A stretch of DNA of 64,000 nt from CAZPAV01 sp964584755 (GTDB taxonomy: Bacteria; Actinomycetota; Acidimicrobiia; Spongiisociales; UBA5794): NCBI GenBank assembly GCA_964584755.1, contig CAZPAV010000004.1, positions 1 to 64,000 of the forward strand, in the 5' to 3' direction. Made by a program: the position numbers and the translations under genes. Position 1 is the stretch's first letter. Every line of letters begins with the position of its first letter. Below the pieces are notes generated by a model. That model had not been told where the DNA came from, made no database searches, and saw nothing but the letters and a program-made list of their open reading frames with translations. Positions 40,772 to 49,658 of this stretch are shown here, piece after piece.

Positions 40772-41790
40772 GCACGGACATGCGGGTCCTGGTGTTTCGC
40801 GGTCCCCACGACCTCGTCGTGGAGCGGCGCCCTCGTCCCCGGCCGGGACCCGGGGAGGTGCGGCTGCGGGTGGCGTACGTCGGGATCTGCGGCTCGGACC
40901 TGCACGGCTACACGGGCGAGTCGGGGCGTCGGGCGCCCGGCATGGTCATGGGTCACGAGACGAGCGGCTGGGTGGAGGCCCTCGGCTCGGGGGTCGCCGG
41001 CCTCGCCATCGGGGAGCCGGTCACCTTCAACCCTGCCCTGGCGTGCGACGGCTCCTGCGGACACCGGGTGGAGAACCAGTGCGCGCGACTTCGCGTCATC
41101 GGCGTGGCGCCCGAGCTCCAGGGATCCTTCGCCGATGCCCTCGTCGTCCCGGCCGACCGGGTGGTGCCGCTCGCCGGCGTCGACCTGCGGGCGGGCGCCG
41201 CCGTGGAGCCGATGGCGGTCGGGCTCCAGGCCACACGGCGCGCCGGCGTGATGACGGGCGACCGGGTGCTCGTGGTGGGCGCCGGGATGATCGGCCGGTG
41301 CATCGCCCAGGCGGCACGTCGGGCAGGGGCGGGCGAGATCGTCCTCACCGACACGATGGGCGAACGACGGGCGCTCGCCGCCGCCGCCGGGTTCGTCGCC
41401 TGCCCCCCCGAGGACGTCGCCGAGCGGACCCCCTTCGACGTCACGTTCGACGCCGTCGGGCTGACGCCGACGGTGGCGATGGCGGTCGGCGGCGTCCGCA
41501 CGGGTGGGACCGTCTGCCTCGTCGGGTTGGGCGGACCCAAGGTCGGCCTGCCGCTCTTCGACGTCGTCGTCGCCGAGCGGGTCATCGTGGGCAGCTTCTG
41601 CTACACCGACGCCGTCTTCGTGGAGACGGTACGGGCCATCGCCGACGGCGGCCTCGACGTGACCCCCTTCCTCGGTGCGGTCGAGGCCCTCGACGCCGCC
41701 CCGGAGGCGTTCGAGGCGCTCGCCACCGGGGCCAGGACCGACGTCAGGATCATCGTGGCCACGGGCAACGAGGCGCCCGCGGCCACCTGA
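40768..41790 (+). CDS. Zinc-binding alcohol dehydrogenase (sorbitol/threonine dehydrogenase-like)
   Basis: A 340-residue zinc MDR enzyme. The catalytic-zinc region is GICGSDLHGY and GMVMGHETSGWVE. The structural zinc lobe is CDGSCGHRVENQC with three visible cysteines instead of four. The Rossmann motif is VVGAGMIGRCIAQAARRAGA. The start is GTG overlapping the amidase TGA. As the fourth gene of the RidA operon it would oxidise an alcohol released after amide hydrolysis. The substrate is unknown. Confidence 0.9.
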   Translation: MSTDMRVLVFRGPHDLVVERRPRPRPGPGEVRLRVAYVGICGSDLHGYTGESGRRAPGMVMGHETSGWVEALGSGVAGLAIGEPVTFNPALACDGSCGHRVENQCARLRVIGVAPELQGSFADALVVPADRVVPLAGVDLRAGAAVEPMAVGLQATRRAGVMTGDRVLVVGAGMIGRCIAQAARRAGAGEIVLTDTMGERRALAAAAGFVACPPEDVAERTPFDVTFDAVGLTPTVAMAVGGVRTGGTVCLVGLGGPKVGLPLFDVVVAERVIVGSFCYTDAVFVETVRAIADGGLDVTPFLGAVEALDAAPEAFEALATGARTDVRIIVATGNEAPAAT

Positions 41791-41837
41791 CGAACGGGTC
41801 GCCTCCCGCCGGCCGGTGTGCCGGGGGGCGGTCCGCC

Positions 41838-42755
41838 TCAGCCGGCATCGACCGGTTCCCACCCCATGGCGGAGAGTCGCGCCAGAGCGAGCAGCAGCGC
41901 CTGGGTCCCGTTGCGACCGCCGCCCTGTGCCTGGAGGGCCACGTAGAGCTGGTGGGCGAGCGCCAGGCCGGGGACCGCCAGGCCCATGCCCGCCGCCTCC
42001 CGCAGCGCGATGCCCATGTCCTTGACGAAGTGGTCGACGAAGAACCCGGGCGAGAAGTCTCCCCGGAGGATGCGAGGCCCGTAGTTCGTGAGCGACCAGG
42101 AGCCGGCGGCACCGCCGCTGACGGCGGCGAAGGCCTTCTCCAGGTCGAGGCCGGCCCGCCGCGCGTACAGGAGCGCCTCACACACTCCCACCATGCCGCT
42201 GGCGATGAGGATCTGGTTCACCATCTTCGTGTGCTGGCCGGCACCGGGCCCGCCGACGTGGACGATCGTCTCTCCCAGGATCTCGAAGAAGGGCCACGCC
42301 CGAGCGACCCACTCCTCCTCCCCGCCGACCATGATCGAGAGGGTGGCGTTGCGGGCTCCCACGTCGCCGCCCGAGACCGGGGCGTCGATGGCGCCGACGT
42401 CGCGGGCCGCCGCCGCTTCGGCGATCTCGACGGCGAGCGACGGCTCGCTCGTGGTCATGTCGACGAGCAGGGATCCCGGCGCGGCGCCGCCGAGCGCGCC
42501 CGAGTCGCCGAGGAACACCTCGCGCACGTCGGCGGGGAACCCCACGATGGCGAACGTGATGTCCGCGGCGCCGGCGACCTCCGCGGGGCTGTTCGCCCAC
42601 CGCGCCCCGCGCGCCTCCAGCCGTGCCGCCTTCCCGCGGGTGCGGGTGTAGACGGTGACCGGGTACCCCGCGTCCAGGAGGTGCCCGCACATCGCCTCGC
42701 CCATCACCCCGGTCCCGACCCAGCCGAGTCTCGTCGTTCCTGACACGTTCACCAT
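41838..42755 (-). CDS. 3-hydroxyisobutyrate dehydrogenase family protein
   Basis: A 305-residue NAD(P)-dependent beta-hydroxyacid dehydrogenase: the Rossmann motif GWVGTGVMGEAMCGHLL at the N-terminus, the substrate motif DAPVSGGDVGARNATLSIMVGG, and the catalytic lysine in GAGQHTKMVNQI. A GGAGGAG ribosome binding site precedes the ATG at 42755. It is alone on the minus strand, convergent with the zinc dehydrogenase operon and divergent from the next alpha/beta hydrolase, so it probably has its own promoter. It would oxidise a short 3-hydroxy acid such as tartronate semialdehyde-related compounds. Confidence 0.92.
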   Translation of the reverse strand: MVNVSGTTRLGWVGTGVMGEAMCGHLLDAGYPVTVYTRTRGKAARLEARGARWANSPAEVAGAADITFAIVGFPADVREVFLGDSGALGGAAPGSLLVDMTTSEPSLAVEIAEAAAARDVGAIDAPVSGGDVGARNATLSIMVGGEEEWVARAWPFFEILGETIVHVGGPGAGQHTKMVNQILIASGMVGVCEALLYARRAGLDLEKAFAAVSGGAAGSWSLTNYGPRILRGDFSPGFFVDHFVKDMGIALREAAGMGLAVPGLALAHQLYVALQAQGGGRNGTQALLLALARLSAMGWEPVDAG

Positions 42756-42803
42756 GGTGTCTCCTCCTCGAGGAAGCCGCCGGCGCGGCGCCGGCTCGTC
42801 GGA

Positions 42804-42809
42804 TAGTCT
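42804..42809 (+). promoter_or_regulatory. Leaderless -10 box TAGTCT of the alpha/beta hydrolase
   Basis: TAGTCT ends 5 nt before a GTG start at 42815, the tightest of the leaderless arrangements in the window. Confidence 0.5.
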
Positions 42810-42814
42810 CGTAC

Positions 42815-43666
42815 GTGACCGCGACGAGGATGCTGCCCATGCCACTCACGAGCCTCCCGACGGGGATCGACATGTACTACGAGGTCGAGGGTCGAGGCGA
42901 CCCCCTGCTCCTCATCATGGGCACCGCCGCCGACCACACCACCTGGTCGGCCCAGGTCGAGGCGTATCGGGACCACTTCCGTGTCATCACCTTCGACGCG
43001 CGGGGAACCGGCCGCTCCACCCATCCGGAGCCGATCGACGAGTACTCGATGCGGATCCTCGCCGACGACGCCGTCGCCCTGCTCGACCACCTCGGCGTCG
43101 AACGGGCCCACGTCAGCGGCCTGTCCCTGGGGAGCGCCACCGCCCAGGAGCTCGCCATCAACCACCCGGAGAAGGTGGCCACGCTCCAACTCCACTGCAC
43201 CTGGGGTCGCAGCGACGAGTGGTTCCGGCGCATGATCGAGTCCATGGAGTTCGCCGTCGCCCACGACGACTTCGGCACGTACATCCGCACCGCGTTGCTG
43301 TGGGTGGCGAGCCCCGCCTTCCTGAACGAGCAGCCCGACGACGTCGCCGCGTTCGAGCGGGGGTTCATCCTCGAGAACCCGTACCCCCCCTCGAAGGAGG
43401 GGATGATGGGGCATTTCCACGCCGACAAGACCCACGACGCCCTCGACCGTCTCGGTCGCATCGCGGCACCGACGCTCATCACCTCGGGCGAGATGGATTG
43501 GCAGGTCCCCACCCGGTACGGGCTCGAGGTCCAGCGACACATCCCCGGGTCGACGCTGCACGTCTTCGGTGGTCCGCACTCCAGTCACATCGCCTTCTAC
43601 GAGATGGCGGAGGAGTGGAACGACTTCACGCTGGCGTGGCTCCGGCGGCACGGGCCCATCCGGTGA
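42815..43666 (+). CDS. Alpha/beta hydrolase
   Basis: A 283-residue alpha/beta hydrolase. Nucleophile S104 is in SGLSLGSA, the oxyanion region is LLIMGTAADHTTW, the acid is in GEMDWQVP and the His in GGPHSSHIAFYE. GTG at 42815 fits the adjacent -10 box; ATG 42830 or 42839 are alternatives. It is related to but distinct from the hydrolase at 36.9 kb. It lies convergent with the SDR gene. Confidence 0.85.
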   Translation: MTATRMLPMPLTSLPTGIDMYYEVEGRGDPLLLIMGTAADHTTWSAQVEAYRDHFRVITFDARGTGRSTHPEPIDEYSMRILADDAVALLDHLGVERAHVSGLSLGSATAQELAINHPEKVATLQLHCTWGRSDEWFRRMIESMEFAVAHDDFGTYIRTALLWVASPAFLNEQPDDVAAFERGFILENPYPPSKEGMMGHFHADKTHDALDRLGRIAAPTLITSGEMDWQVPTRYGLEVQRHIPGSTLHVFGGPHSSHIAFYEMAEEWNDFTLAWLRRHGPIR

Positions 43667-43689
43667 TGTGACGGGGGACATGCGAGGGC

Positions 43690-44451
43690 TCAGTGCGCGG
43701 TCCAACCGCCGTCGACGACCACGACGGAGCCGGTGACGTAGCTCGCGGCGTCCGAGGCGAGGAAGAGCGCCGCTCCTTGGATCTCGTGCAGCTCTCCCCA
43801 ACGGCGGAGCGCGACCTCCTGGGAGATGACGCGCACCGCGTGCGCCGAGTTCCGGTGAGGGATGTTCATCTCGGTGAGGAACGGCCCGGGAGCGATGGCG
43901 TTCACGTTGACGCCGATGTCCGCCCACTCGAGGGCGAGCGCCCGGGTGAGCTGAACGAGGGCGCCCTTGGAGGTGGTGTACGCGGTCCGGTCCGGCGCGG
44001 CCACGAGCCCGAACGTGGAGGCGACGTTGATCACCCGTCCCCGACCCGAGCGACGGAGGTGGGGGACGGCGGCGCGACACAACATCCACGGCCCGGTCAG
44101 GTTCACCGCCAGGGAACGGTCGAAGTCGGCGCGGGTCAGCTCGTCGATCGCGCCCCGGACGTTGATGCCGGCGTTGTTGACGAGGATGTCGAGTCCGCCG
44201 AGCTCCGCGACGACCTCGGCGACGGTCCGTTCCACGTCCGCCTCCCGGGAGACGTCGCCGACGACCGGGAGCACGGCACGTCCGCTGCTCGCGGCCAGCT
44301 CCCGGGCACGAGCGAGCAACTCCGGTTCGGACCGGCTCATCAGCGCGACGTCGGCGCCTACCCCGGCCAGGGCCGCGGCGATGGTCGCCCCGAGCCCCCG
44401 GGAGCCTCCGGTGACGAGGGCGACCCGGCCGTCGAGACGGAAGAGATCGAG
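43690..44451 (-). CDS. Short-chain dehydrogenase/reductase; start codon unresolved
   Basis: A classical SDR of about 253 residues. The coenzyme motif TGGSRGLG lies near the N-terminus, followed by NNAG, the catalytic Tyr in YTTSKGA and the C-terminal GSVVVVDGGW. The first canonical start (ATG 44340) would delete the whole coenzyme motif, and none of ATG, GTG or TTG occurs in this frame further upstream. The conserved beginning (DLFRLDGRVALVTGG) is just behind the stop of the upstream split-barrel gene, whose GAGGAGG could serve as its ribosome binding site. A rare start codon or a base error is likely. The 5' limit given is approximate. Confidence 0.82.
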   Translation of the reverse strand, partial: LDLFRLDGRVALVTGGSRGLGATIAAALAGVGADVALMSRSEPELLARARELAASSGRAVLPVVGDVSREADVERTVAEVVAELGGLDILVNNAGINVRGAIDELTRADFDRSLAVNLTGPWMLCRAAVPHLRRSGRGRVINVASTFGLVAAPDRTAYTTSKGALVQLTRALALEWADIGVNVNAIAPGPFLTEMNIPHRNSAHAVRVISQEVALRRWGELHEIQGAALFLASDAASYVTGSVVVVDGGWTAH

Positions 44452-44455
44452 CGGG

Positions 44456-44995
44456 TCAGGCGCCGTGGGCCTCCTCGTAGCTGGGTCCCCCCGTCTCCTC
44501 GACCCAGTACCGCCGCGCCCAGCCGACCCCCTGCCACGTCTTGATGTTCGTGGGGGTCATCTTGATGAGCCAGCGGGGCTGGTTGAGGGTCGAGGTGAGG
44601 TACGTGGGGCCGTTGGGACCGAGGTAGCGGTAGGACATCTGCTCGGCGATCTCCACCCACTTCCCGCCGACGTTGGGGTGCTCGACGACCTCGGCGATGC
44701 CCTCCATGATCACCTTGGGGATCTCCCGACCCTTGCCGGACTCGTCCGGCGGGCTGTGCTCCATGTCGACGACCACCGCCACCCGGCCGTCGTTCTCGAT
44801 GTAGGTGCACCAGGCGGATCGCTGCCGCCCGACGAACCACATCGCCTCGCCATCCCACTGATACCAGACGGGAATCACGTACGGTGACCCGTCCGGCTTG
44901 ACGACGGCGAGTCTCGCCAGGGCGTTCCCCGCGAGGAACTCGTCCATCTCGTCTCTGGTCATGCCTCCGAGCTTGCCGCGGAAACTCTCGGTCAT
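44456..44995 (-). CDS. Pyridoxamine 5'-phosphate oxidase-like flavin split-barrel protein (paralogue A)
   Basis: A 179-residue split beta-barrel protein (LARLAVVKPDGSPYVIPVWYQWDGEAMWFVG, about 27-57), the fold that binds FMN or deazaflavin F420. The C-terminal half carries a conserved block, SYRYLGPNGPTY, and QPRWLIKMTPTNIKTWQGVGWARRYWVEE. It is closely similar along its whole length to the next gene, so the pair arose by duplication. It would reduce or oxidise an intermediate. It is probably cotranscribed with the paralogue upstream and the SDR downstream. Confidence 0.88.
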   Translation of the reverse strand: MTESFRGKLGGMTRDEMDEFLAGNALARLAVVKPDGSPYVIPVWYQWDGEAMWFVGRQRSAWCTYIENDGRVAVVVDMEHSPPDESGKGREIPKVIMEGIAEVVEHPNVGGKWVEIAEQMSYRYLGPNGPTYLTSTLNQPRWLIKMTPTNIKTWQGVGWARRYWVEETGGPSYEEAHGA

Positions 44996-45037
44996 GGTCC
45001 TCTCGCCTCCCTCCCGCGCCCGATGTGCGGCGCCGGA

Positions 45038-45577
45038 TCAGGTGCCGTGCACCTCCTCGTACGCCGGTGCCTCGGCGCTTTCCACCCAGTACTTCCGCGC
45101 CCAGCCCACGCCCTCCCACGTCTTGAACGTGTGAGGGACGACCTTGATGAGCCACCTGGGCTGGTGCAGTGTCGGCCCGATGTAGCTCGGGCCGTTGGGG
45201 CCGAGGTACCGCAACGCCATCTGTCGGGCGATCTCGACCCACCTCCCCCCGACGTTCGGCTCCTCCACGACCTCGGCCCGTCCCTGACAGAACACCTTCG
45301 GCATCTCGAAGTGCCGCCCGAGCCGGGGATCGTCCACCGACGTGTCGTCGATCACGAGGCCGACGTCCGGTCGTGCCGCCATGTAGCGGGCGATCGCGGA
45401 GCGCTGCCGGATGACGAACCAGAACGCGTCCCCATCCCAGTGGTACCAGAGCGGGTTCACGTAGGGGAGCCCGTCGTCGTCGATCACGGCCACCCGGGCG
45501 TTGGTGTCCCCCGCCAGGAACAGGTCCATGCGTTCCTGGTCCATCCCGCCGATGCTGCCCCGCCAGTCCTCTGCCAC
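45038..45577 (-). CDS. Pyridoxamine 5'-phosphate oxidase-like flavin split-barrel protein (paralogue B)
   Basis: 179 residues, the same length as its neighbour and sharing RVAVIDDDGLPYVNPLWYHWDGDAFWFV, ALRYLGPNGPSY and the HGT/HGA terminus. The start is GTG at 45577; the in-frame extension beyond is not conserved. It is the first gene of the minus-strand operon under operator site 3, about 60 nt from a TACTAT box embedded in that site. The two copies may form a heterodimer or act on successive substrates. Confidence 0.86.
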   Translation of the reverse strand: MAEDWRGSIGGMDQERMDLFLAGDTNARVAVIDDDGLPYVNPLWYHWDGDAFWFVIRQRSAIARYMAARPDVGLVIDDTSVDDPRLGRHFEMPKVFCQGRAEVVEEPNVGGRWVEIARQMALRYLGPNGPSYIGPTLHQPRWLIKVVPHTFKTWEGVGWARKYWVESAEAPAYEEVHGT

Positions 45578-45637
45578 GATGCCCTCGCTTCCCTGGCCGC
45601 TCGCGGCGGCCCGTCGTCGTCTCGCGCCCGAGGACGC

Positions 45638-45656
45638 AAAATAGTATATCATCTGG
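45638..45656. promoter_or_regulatory. AT-rich operator-like site 3 (divergent split-barrel / oppF promoter)
   Basis: AAAATAGTATATCATCTGG lies between divergent operons. It contains GTATATCATC, one mismatch from sites 2 and 4. TATCAT (plus) and TACTAT (minus) are embedded possible -10 boxes, so a bound repressor would block both directions. Confidence 0.7.
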
Positions 45657-45726
45657 TGGCTTGCCGCTCCCTCCTCCGGGAGGTGTGACGACGAGGCCGG
45701 CTCGCTGGCTCCCCGAAGGAGACACG

Positions 45727-46791
45727 GTGGAGGAACACGTCCGAGGCGACGGAGACCGCCGAGGCATCGGCGACGACGTCGCGGTGGCCGTACGCGACCT
45801 CGCCAAGACCTTCCGGGTGGGCGGCGGCGTGTTCGGCGCGGGGAAAGCGGAGGTCTCGGCCGTCGCCGGCGTGTCGTTCGACATCCGCTTCGGGAGCACC
45901 CTGGGTCTCGTCGGCGAGTCCGGCTGCGGGAAGTCGACGACGGCACGATGCATTCTCCGTCTCATCGAGCCGACGTCGGGCGAGGTGGTGCTACAGCGGA
46001 GGATCGGAGGCGGGGTCACCGAGTCGATCGACATCATCGCCGCCGACGCCAAGGAGCTGCGGCGTCTCCGCAGGCAGATGCAGATCGTCTTCCAGGATCC
46101 CTTCGCCTCGTTCAACCCGAGGATGACGGTCGGGCAGACGCTGGCCGAGCCGCTGCTCGTCCACACCGACATGTCACGGGCCGACCGGGAGGCCCGGGTC
46201 GCCGAGCTCCTGCAGCTCGTCGGGATGAGCCCCCAGTCCGCCGAGCGCTACCCCCACGAGTTCTCCGGAGGACAGCGACAGCGGGTCGGCGTGGCGCGGG
46301 CCCTCGCCCTCAACCCCGAGTTCGTCATCCTCGACGAGCCGGTCTCGGCCCTCGACGTCTCCATCCAGGCCCAGGTCCTCAACCTCCTCGAGGAGCTGCA
46401 GGACGAGCTCGGACTGACGTACCTGTTCATCGCCCACGACCTGGCCGTCGTGCGCCACATCTGCGACGACGTCTCGGTGATGTACCTCGGCAAGATCGTC
46501 GAGTTCGCCACCACCGACGAGCTGTTCGCCGCGCCGATGCACCCCTACACCCACGCGCTCCTCTCGGCCGTGCCGATCCCCGATCCCAAGCTCGAACGGC
46601 GCCGATCCCGGATCCTCCTCGAGGGGGACGTGCCGAGCCCCATGAACCCTCCGTCGGGGTGCCGGTTCCACACCCGCTGTCCCACGGGGCGGGGCAAGGA
46701 GATCTGTGCCGACGAGGAGCCGCCGCTCCGGGAGCTCGTCGCCGGCCATCTCGTCGCGTGCCACTTCCCGGAGATGAAGGAGATCGTGTGA
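45727..46791 (+). CDS. Oligopeptide-type ABC transporter ATP-binding protein (OppF/DppF)
   Basis: A 354-residue ATPase: Walker A GESGCGKST, Q-loop FQDPFASFNP, signature FSGGQRQRVG, Walker B FVILDEPVSALD, and the C-terminal oligopeptide-transport extension with cysteines (GCRFHTRCPTGRGKEIC). It starts with GTG after GAAGGAGAC. It lacks an adjacent membrane partner; the matching permeases, OppD and binding protein are encoded 5-10 kb away on the other strand, and both operons carry the same operator type. It heads the operon with HpcH aldolase, acetamidase and aminotransferase. Confidence 0.93.
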   Translation: MEEHVRGDGDRRGIGDDVAVAVRDLAKTFRVGGGVFGAGKAEVSAVAGVSFDIRFGSTLGLVGESGCGKSTTARCILRLIEPTSGEVVLQRRIGGGVTESIDIIAADAKELRRLRRQMQIVFQDPFASFNPRMTVGQTLAEPLLVHTDMSRADREARVAELLQLVGMSPQSAERYPHEFSGGQRQRVGVARALALNPEFVILDEPVSALDVSIQAQVLNLLEELQDELGLTYLFIAHDLAVVRHICDDVSVMYLGKIVEFATTDELFAAPMHPYTHALLSAVPIPDPKLERRRSRILLEGDVPSPMNPPSGCRFHTRCPTGRGKEICADEEPPLRELVAGHLVACHFPEMKEIV

Positions 46792-46792
46792 C

Positions 46793-47581
46793 ATGACCTG
46801 GAACGACATTCGCGCCGGTAACCCGGTGAAGGACACGCTCGCCGGCGGAGGGGTCGTGGTCGGCGCCTTCGCCCGGCTGGGGTCGGTCGAAGCGGTCGAG
46901 GTGTGCGCCCACGCCGGGTGCGACTTCGTGATCGTGGACATGGAGCACGCCCCGGTGAGCTGGGAGCGGGCGGCCGCGATGTCGGTGGCCATCGAGGCCG
47001 CCGGCGCGACACCCGTCCTGCGCGTGTCGACGGCGGCGAGGGATCTCATCACCCGAGGGCTCGACGCCGGGGCGCACGGGATCATGGTGCCCCGCGTCGA
47101 CGATCCCGCGACCGCGGAGGCGGTGGTGGCGGCGACGCGTTACGGACCGGGGGGCACGAGGGGCGCCGCCGCCAACCGCCGCGCCGGATACGGGCTGCGC
47201 ATGTCGTACGAGGAGTACGTGGCGGCGGCCAATCGGACGACCCTCCTCGTCTTGCAGATCGAGTCGGTCCGTGGCGTGGAGAACGCCGCGGCGATCGCCG
47301 CCGTTCCCGGTGTGGACTGCCTCTTCGTCGGCCTGGCCGACCTGTCGGTCGACATGGATCTCCCCGGTCGATGGGACCTGCCCGAGGTCGTCGCGCAGGC
47401 GACCGCGGTGCTCGCCGCGTGCCGCGACGCGGGGATCGCGTTCGGTGTGCCGACACCGGACACCGCCATGGCCCGCGAGTACCTCCGCCGCGGGGCGCGG
47501 TTCATCGCCGGGGGCGACGTCGGGTTTCTCGCCGGGGCCGCCCGTGCCTTCGTCGACGAGGTTCGATCATCGAGCGGCTGA
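46793..47581 (+). CDS. HpcH/HpaI family aldolase
   Basis: A 262-residue class II aldolase of the HpcH/HpaI (2,4-dihydroxyhept-2-ene-dioate aldolase) group, releasing pyruvate or a related oxo acid. Motifs: VVVGAFARLGS with the active-site Arg, CDFVIVDMEHAPV, the metal ligands in LQIESVRGVEN (Glu) and FVGLADLSVDM (Asp), and RFIAGGDVGFLAGAAR. It starts one base after the oppF stop. In the cluster it would break the carbon skeleton left after amide and ester hydrolysis. Confidence 0.92.
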   Translation: MTWNDIRAGNPVKDTLAGGGVVVGAFARLGSVEAVEVCAHAGCDFVIVDMEHAPVSWERAAAMSVAIEAAGATPVLRVSTAARDLITRGLDAGAHGIMVPRVDDPATAEAVVAATRYGPGGTRGAAANRRAGYGLRMSYEEYVAAANRTTLLVLQIESVRGVENAAAIAAVPGVDCLFVGLADLSVDMDLPGRWDLPEVVAQATAVLAACRDAGIAFGVPTPDTAMAREYLRRGARFIAGGDVGFLAGAARAFVDEVRSSSG

Positions 47582-47592
47582 CCAGAGATCGC

Positions 47593-48492
47593 GTGGCGTT
47601 CGCCTTCGACCCGAAGGCCGACCCGGCGGTCGTCCTCGCCTCCGGGGAGCGGATCGTCGTCGAGACGCAGGACGCCCACGGCGGAACGATCACCGGACCG
47701 GACGTCGTGTACCGGACCCTCGAGGACGCCGTGGCGCGCATCGGTGGGGTGAACCCCGTGACGGGACCCATCGCCGTGGAGGGGGTGGAGCCGGGGGAGT
47801 GCGTCGCCATCCGGATCGGGGGTATCGCGGGAGCCCCCACGACCGGGTTCGGCTACATGACGACGACGCCGACGCTGCATCCGGACCTCGAGGCGGAGAC
47901 CGTCATCTGCCGCCGCGTCGGCGACGAGGTGGAGATCCCCACCGCTCGAGGCCCGATCCGCGTCCCCTGCCGCCCGTTCGTCGGGACCCTGGGCGTGGCG
48001 CCGGGCGACGGGCCGCTCCCGTCCTTCGCCCAGCGCCCCGACGTCCTGGGCAACGTGGATCTCCCCGAGGTGACGAGCGGCGCCACGGTCGTGCTCCGTG
48101 CCAACGTCCCCGGCGCCCTGATCTCGCTCGGCGACGCCCACCTGGCCCAGGGCGACGCCGAGATCCACCGCTCCGCGATCGAGGCACAGGCCGACGTGGA
48201 GGTCACGGTGACCCGGCTGGACGCCGACGCCGTCGTGTACGCCGGGCTGCCGCAGGTCGACACCGCGGCGGAGCTCGGCAGCGTCGCTCCCGGACCGGGG
48301 CATCTCGAGGACCTCGTCAGGTCGGCGTACGACGACCTGGCGGTCAGGCTCCAGCGAGGCCACGGTCTCCGCCTCGCCGAGGCGTACCGGCTCCTCGGGG
48401 CCGTGGGGACCGTGCGCATCGGCCAGGTCGTGCCGCCCGTGTACTCGGTCATCGCCAAGATCGAACGTCGTTACCTGGAGGACCGATCATGA
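47593..48492 (+). CDS. Acetamidase/formamidase family protein
   Basis: A FmdA/AmdA-family amidase of about 299 residues. Characteristic segments: GERIVVETQDAHGG, the NPVTGPIAVEGVEPG block, RPFVGTLGVAP and the metal-site motif LGDAHLAQGDAEI. Such enzymes hydrolyse short amides to the acid and ammonia. The GTG at 47593 is the first canonical start; a CTG at 47578 overlapping the HpcH stop as CTGA would give a more homologue-like N-terminus (TRDRVAFAFDPKADP). It overlaps the aminotransferase by ATGA. Confidence 0.9.
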   Translation: MAFAFDPKADPAVVLASGERIVVETQDAHGGTITGPDVVYRTLEDAVARIGGVNPVTGPIAVEGVEPGECVAIRIGGIAGAPTTGFGYMTTTPTLHPDLEAETVICRRVGDEVEIPTARGPIRVPCRPFVGTLGVAPGDGPLPSFAQRPDVLGNVDLPEVTSGATVVLRANVPGALISLGDAHLAQGDAEIHRSAIEAQADVEVTVTRLDADAVVYAGLPQVDTAAELGSVAPGPGHLEDLVRSAYDDLAVRLQRGHGLRLAEAYRLLGAVGTVRIGQVVPPVYSVIAKIERRYLEDRS

Positions 48493-49640
48493 GACCCTCG
48501 CGGGCCATCGCCGGCCTTCCCCGCTCGGGGATCCGCGAGATCTTCGAGCTCGCGCTGCGCGTGCCGGACGCCATCCACCTCGAGGTGGGGGAACCGAGCT
48601 TCCCGACTCCCGGGCACGTCTGCGAAGCCGCCGCGGCGGCGGCGAGGGAGGGACACACGAAGTACACCCCCAACGCCGGGATTCCCGAGCTGCGAGAGGT
48701 CCTCGCCCGGAAGGTGCGTGACCGCAACGGCATCGATGCGGAGGCCGACCGGGTGATCGTGACCCCCGGGGCGGTCGCCGGGCTCTTCAGCACGCTGGAG
48801 GCGACGGTGGACCCGGGCGACGAGGTCCTCATGGGTGACCCGAGCTGGCCGAACTACGGGCTCATGGTCCGCCTGCTCGGCGCCACCCCCCGGTACTTCC
48901 CGCTCCGTCCCGAGGCGGGCATGGTCCCCGAGGCCGAGATCATCGAACGTCACGTGGGCGCCCGGACGAGGGTCCTCGTGCTCAACTCGCCGGGGAACCC
49001 GACCGGGGCGACGACACCGAGGGACGTGCTCGTGGAGTTGCTGGAGCTGGCGAGGGAACACGACCTGTGGGTCCTCTCCGACGAGGTCTACGACGAGATG
49101 TGGTTCGAGGAGCCGCCCCAGTCGGCGGCACCGCTGGACGTCGACGGCCGCGTCGTGACGTTCTTCTCGTTCTCGAAGACGTACGCCATGACCGGCTGGC
49201 GCGTCGGCTACCTCGTGGCGCCGCCGGGCCTCGTCGAGCACGTCGTCAAGGCCCAGGAGCCGATCACGTCGTGCGTCAACGCCCCCGCCCAGCACGCCGC
49301 GATCGCCGCCGTCACCGGTCCCCAGGACTGCGTCGCCGAGATGCGGTCGGCGTACCGGAGCCACCGCGACCTCGCCTGCCGGCTCCTCGACGAGGGCGGC
49401 GTGCCGTACGTGCGACCGAGCGGCGCGTTCTACCTCATGGTGGACGTCTCGGCCAGTGGCCTCGACGGGGGTGCCTTCGCCCGACGGCTCGTGCTCGAGC
49501 GGGGCGTCGCCGTCGTCCCGGGCATCACCTTCGGACCCGGCAGCGGATCCTTCGTCCGTGTCTCCCTCGCCTCGGCCCGCGGCGATCTCACCGAGGGACT
49601 CGCCCGGCTCGTCGACGCCGTCCACGCCTGGTCCGGGTGA
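48489..49640 (+). CDS. Class I/II aminotransferase (PLP)
   Basis: A 383-residue fold-type I aminotransferase. The PLP lysine is K230 in SFSKTYAMTGWRVGY, the phosphate and ring residues include N170-P-T-G and D198/Y201 (SDEVYDEMWF), and the substrate carboxylate Arg is in FVRVSLA. It most resembles aspartate/aromatic aminotransferases. It is the last gene of the oppF operon and convergent with the amidohydrolase at 49.7 kb. It may remove or recycle the amino group from an amino acid released by the hydrolases. Confidence 0.92.
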   Translation: MRPSRAIAGLPRSGIREIFELALRVPDAIHLEVGEPSFPTPGHVCEAAAAAAREGHTKYTPNAGIPELREVLARKVRDRNGIDAEADRVIVTPGAVAGLFSTLEATVDPGDEVLMGDPSWPNYGLMVRLLGATPRYFPLRPEAGMVPEAEIIERHVGARTRVLVLNSPGNPTGATTPRDVLVELLELAREHDLWVLSDEVYDEMWFEEPPQSAAPLDVDGRVVTFFSFSKTYAMTGWRVGYLVAPPGLVEHVVKAQEPITSCVNAPAQHAAIAAVTGPQDCVAEMRSAYRSHRDLACRLLDEGGVPYVRPSGAFYLMVDVSASGLDGGAFARRLVLERGVAVVPGITFGPGSGSFVRVSLASARGDLTEGLARLVDAVHAWSG

Positions 49641-49658
49641 ACGGCGCCGCGACGGGGG

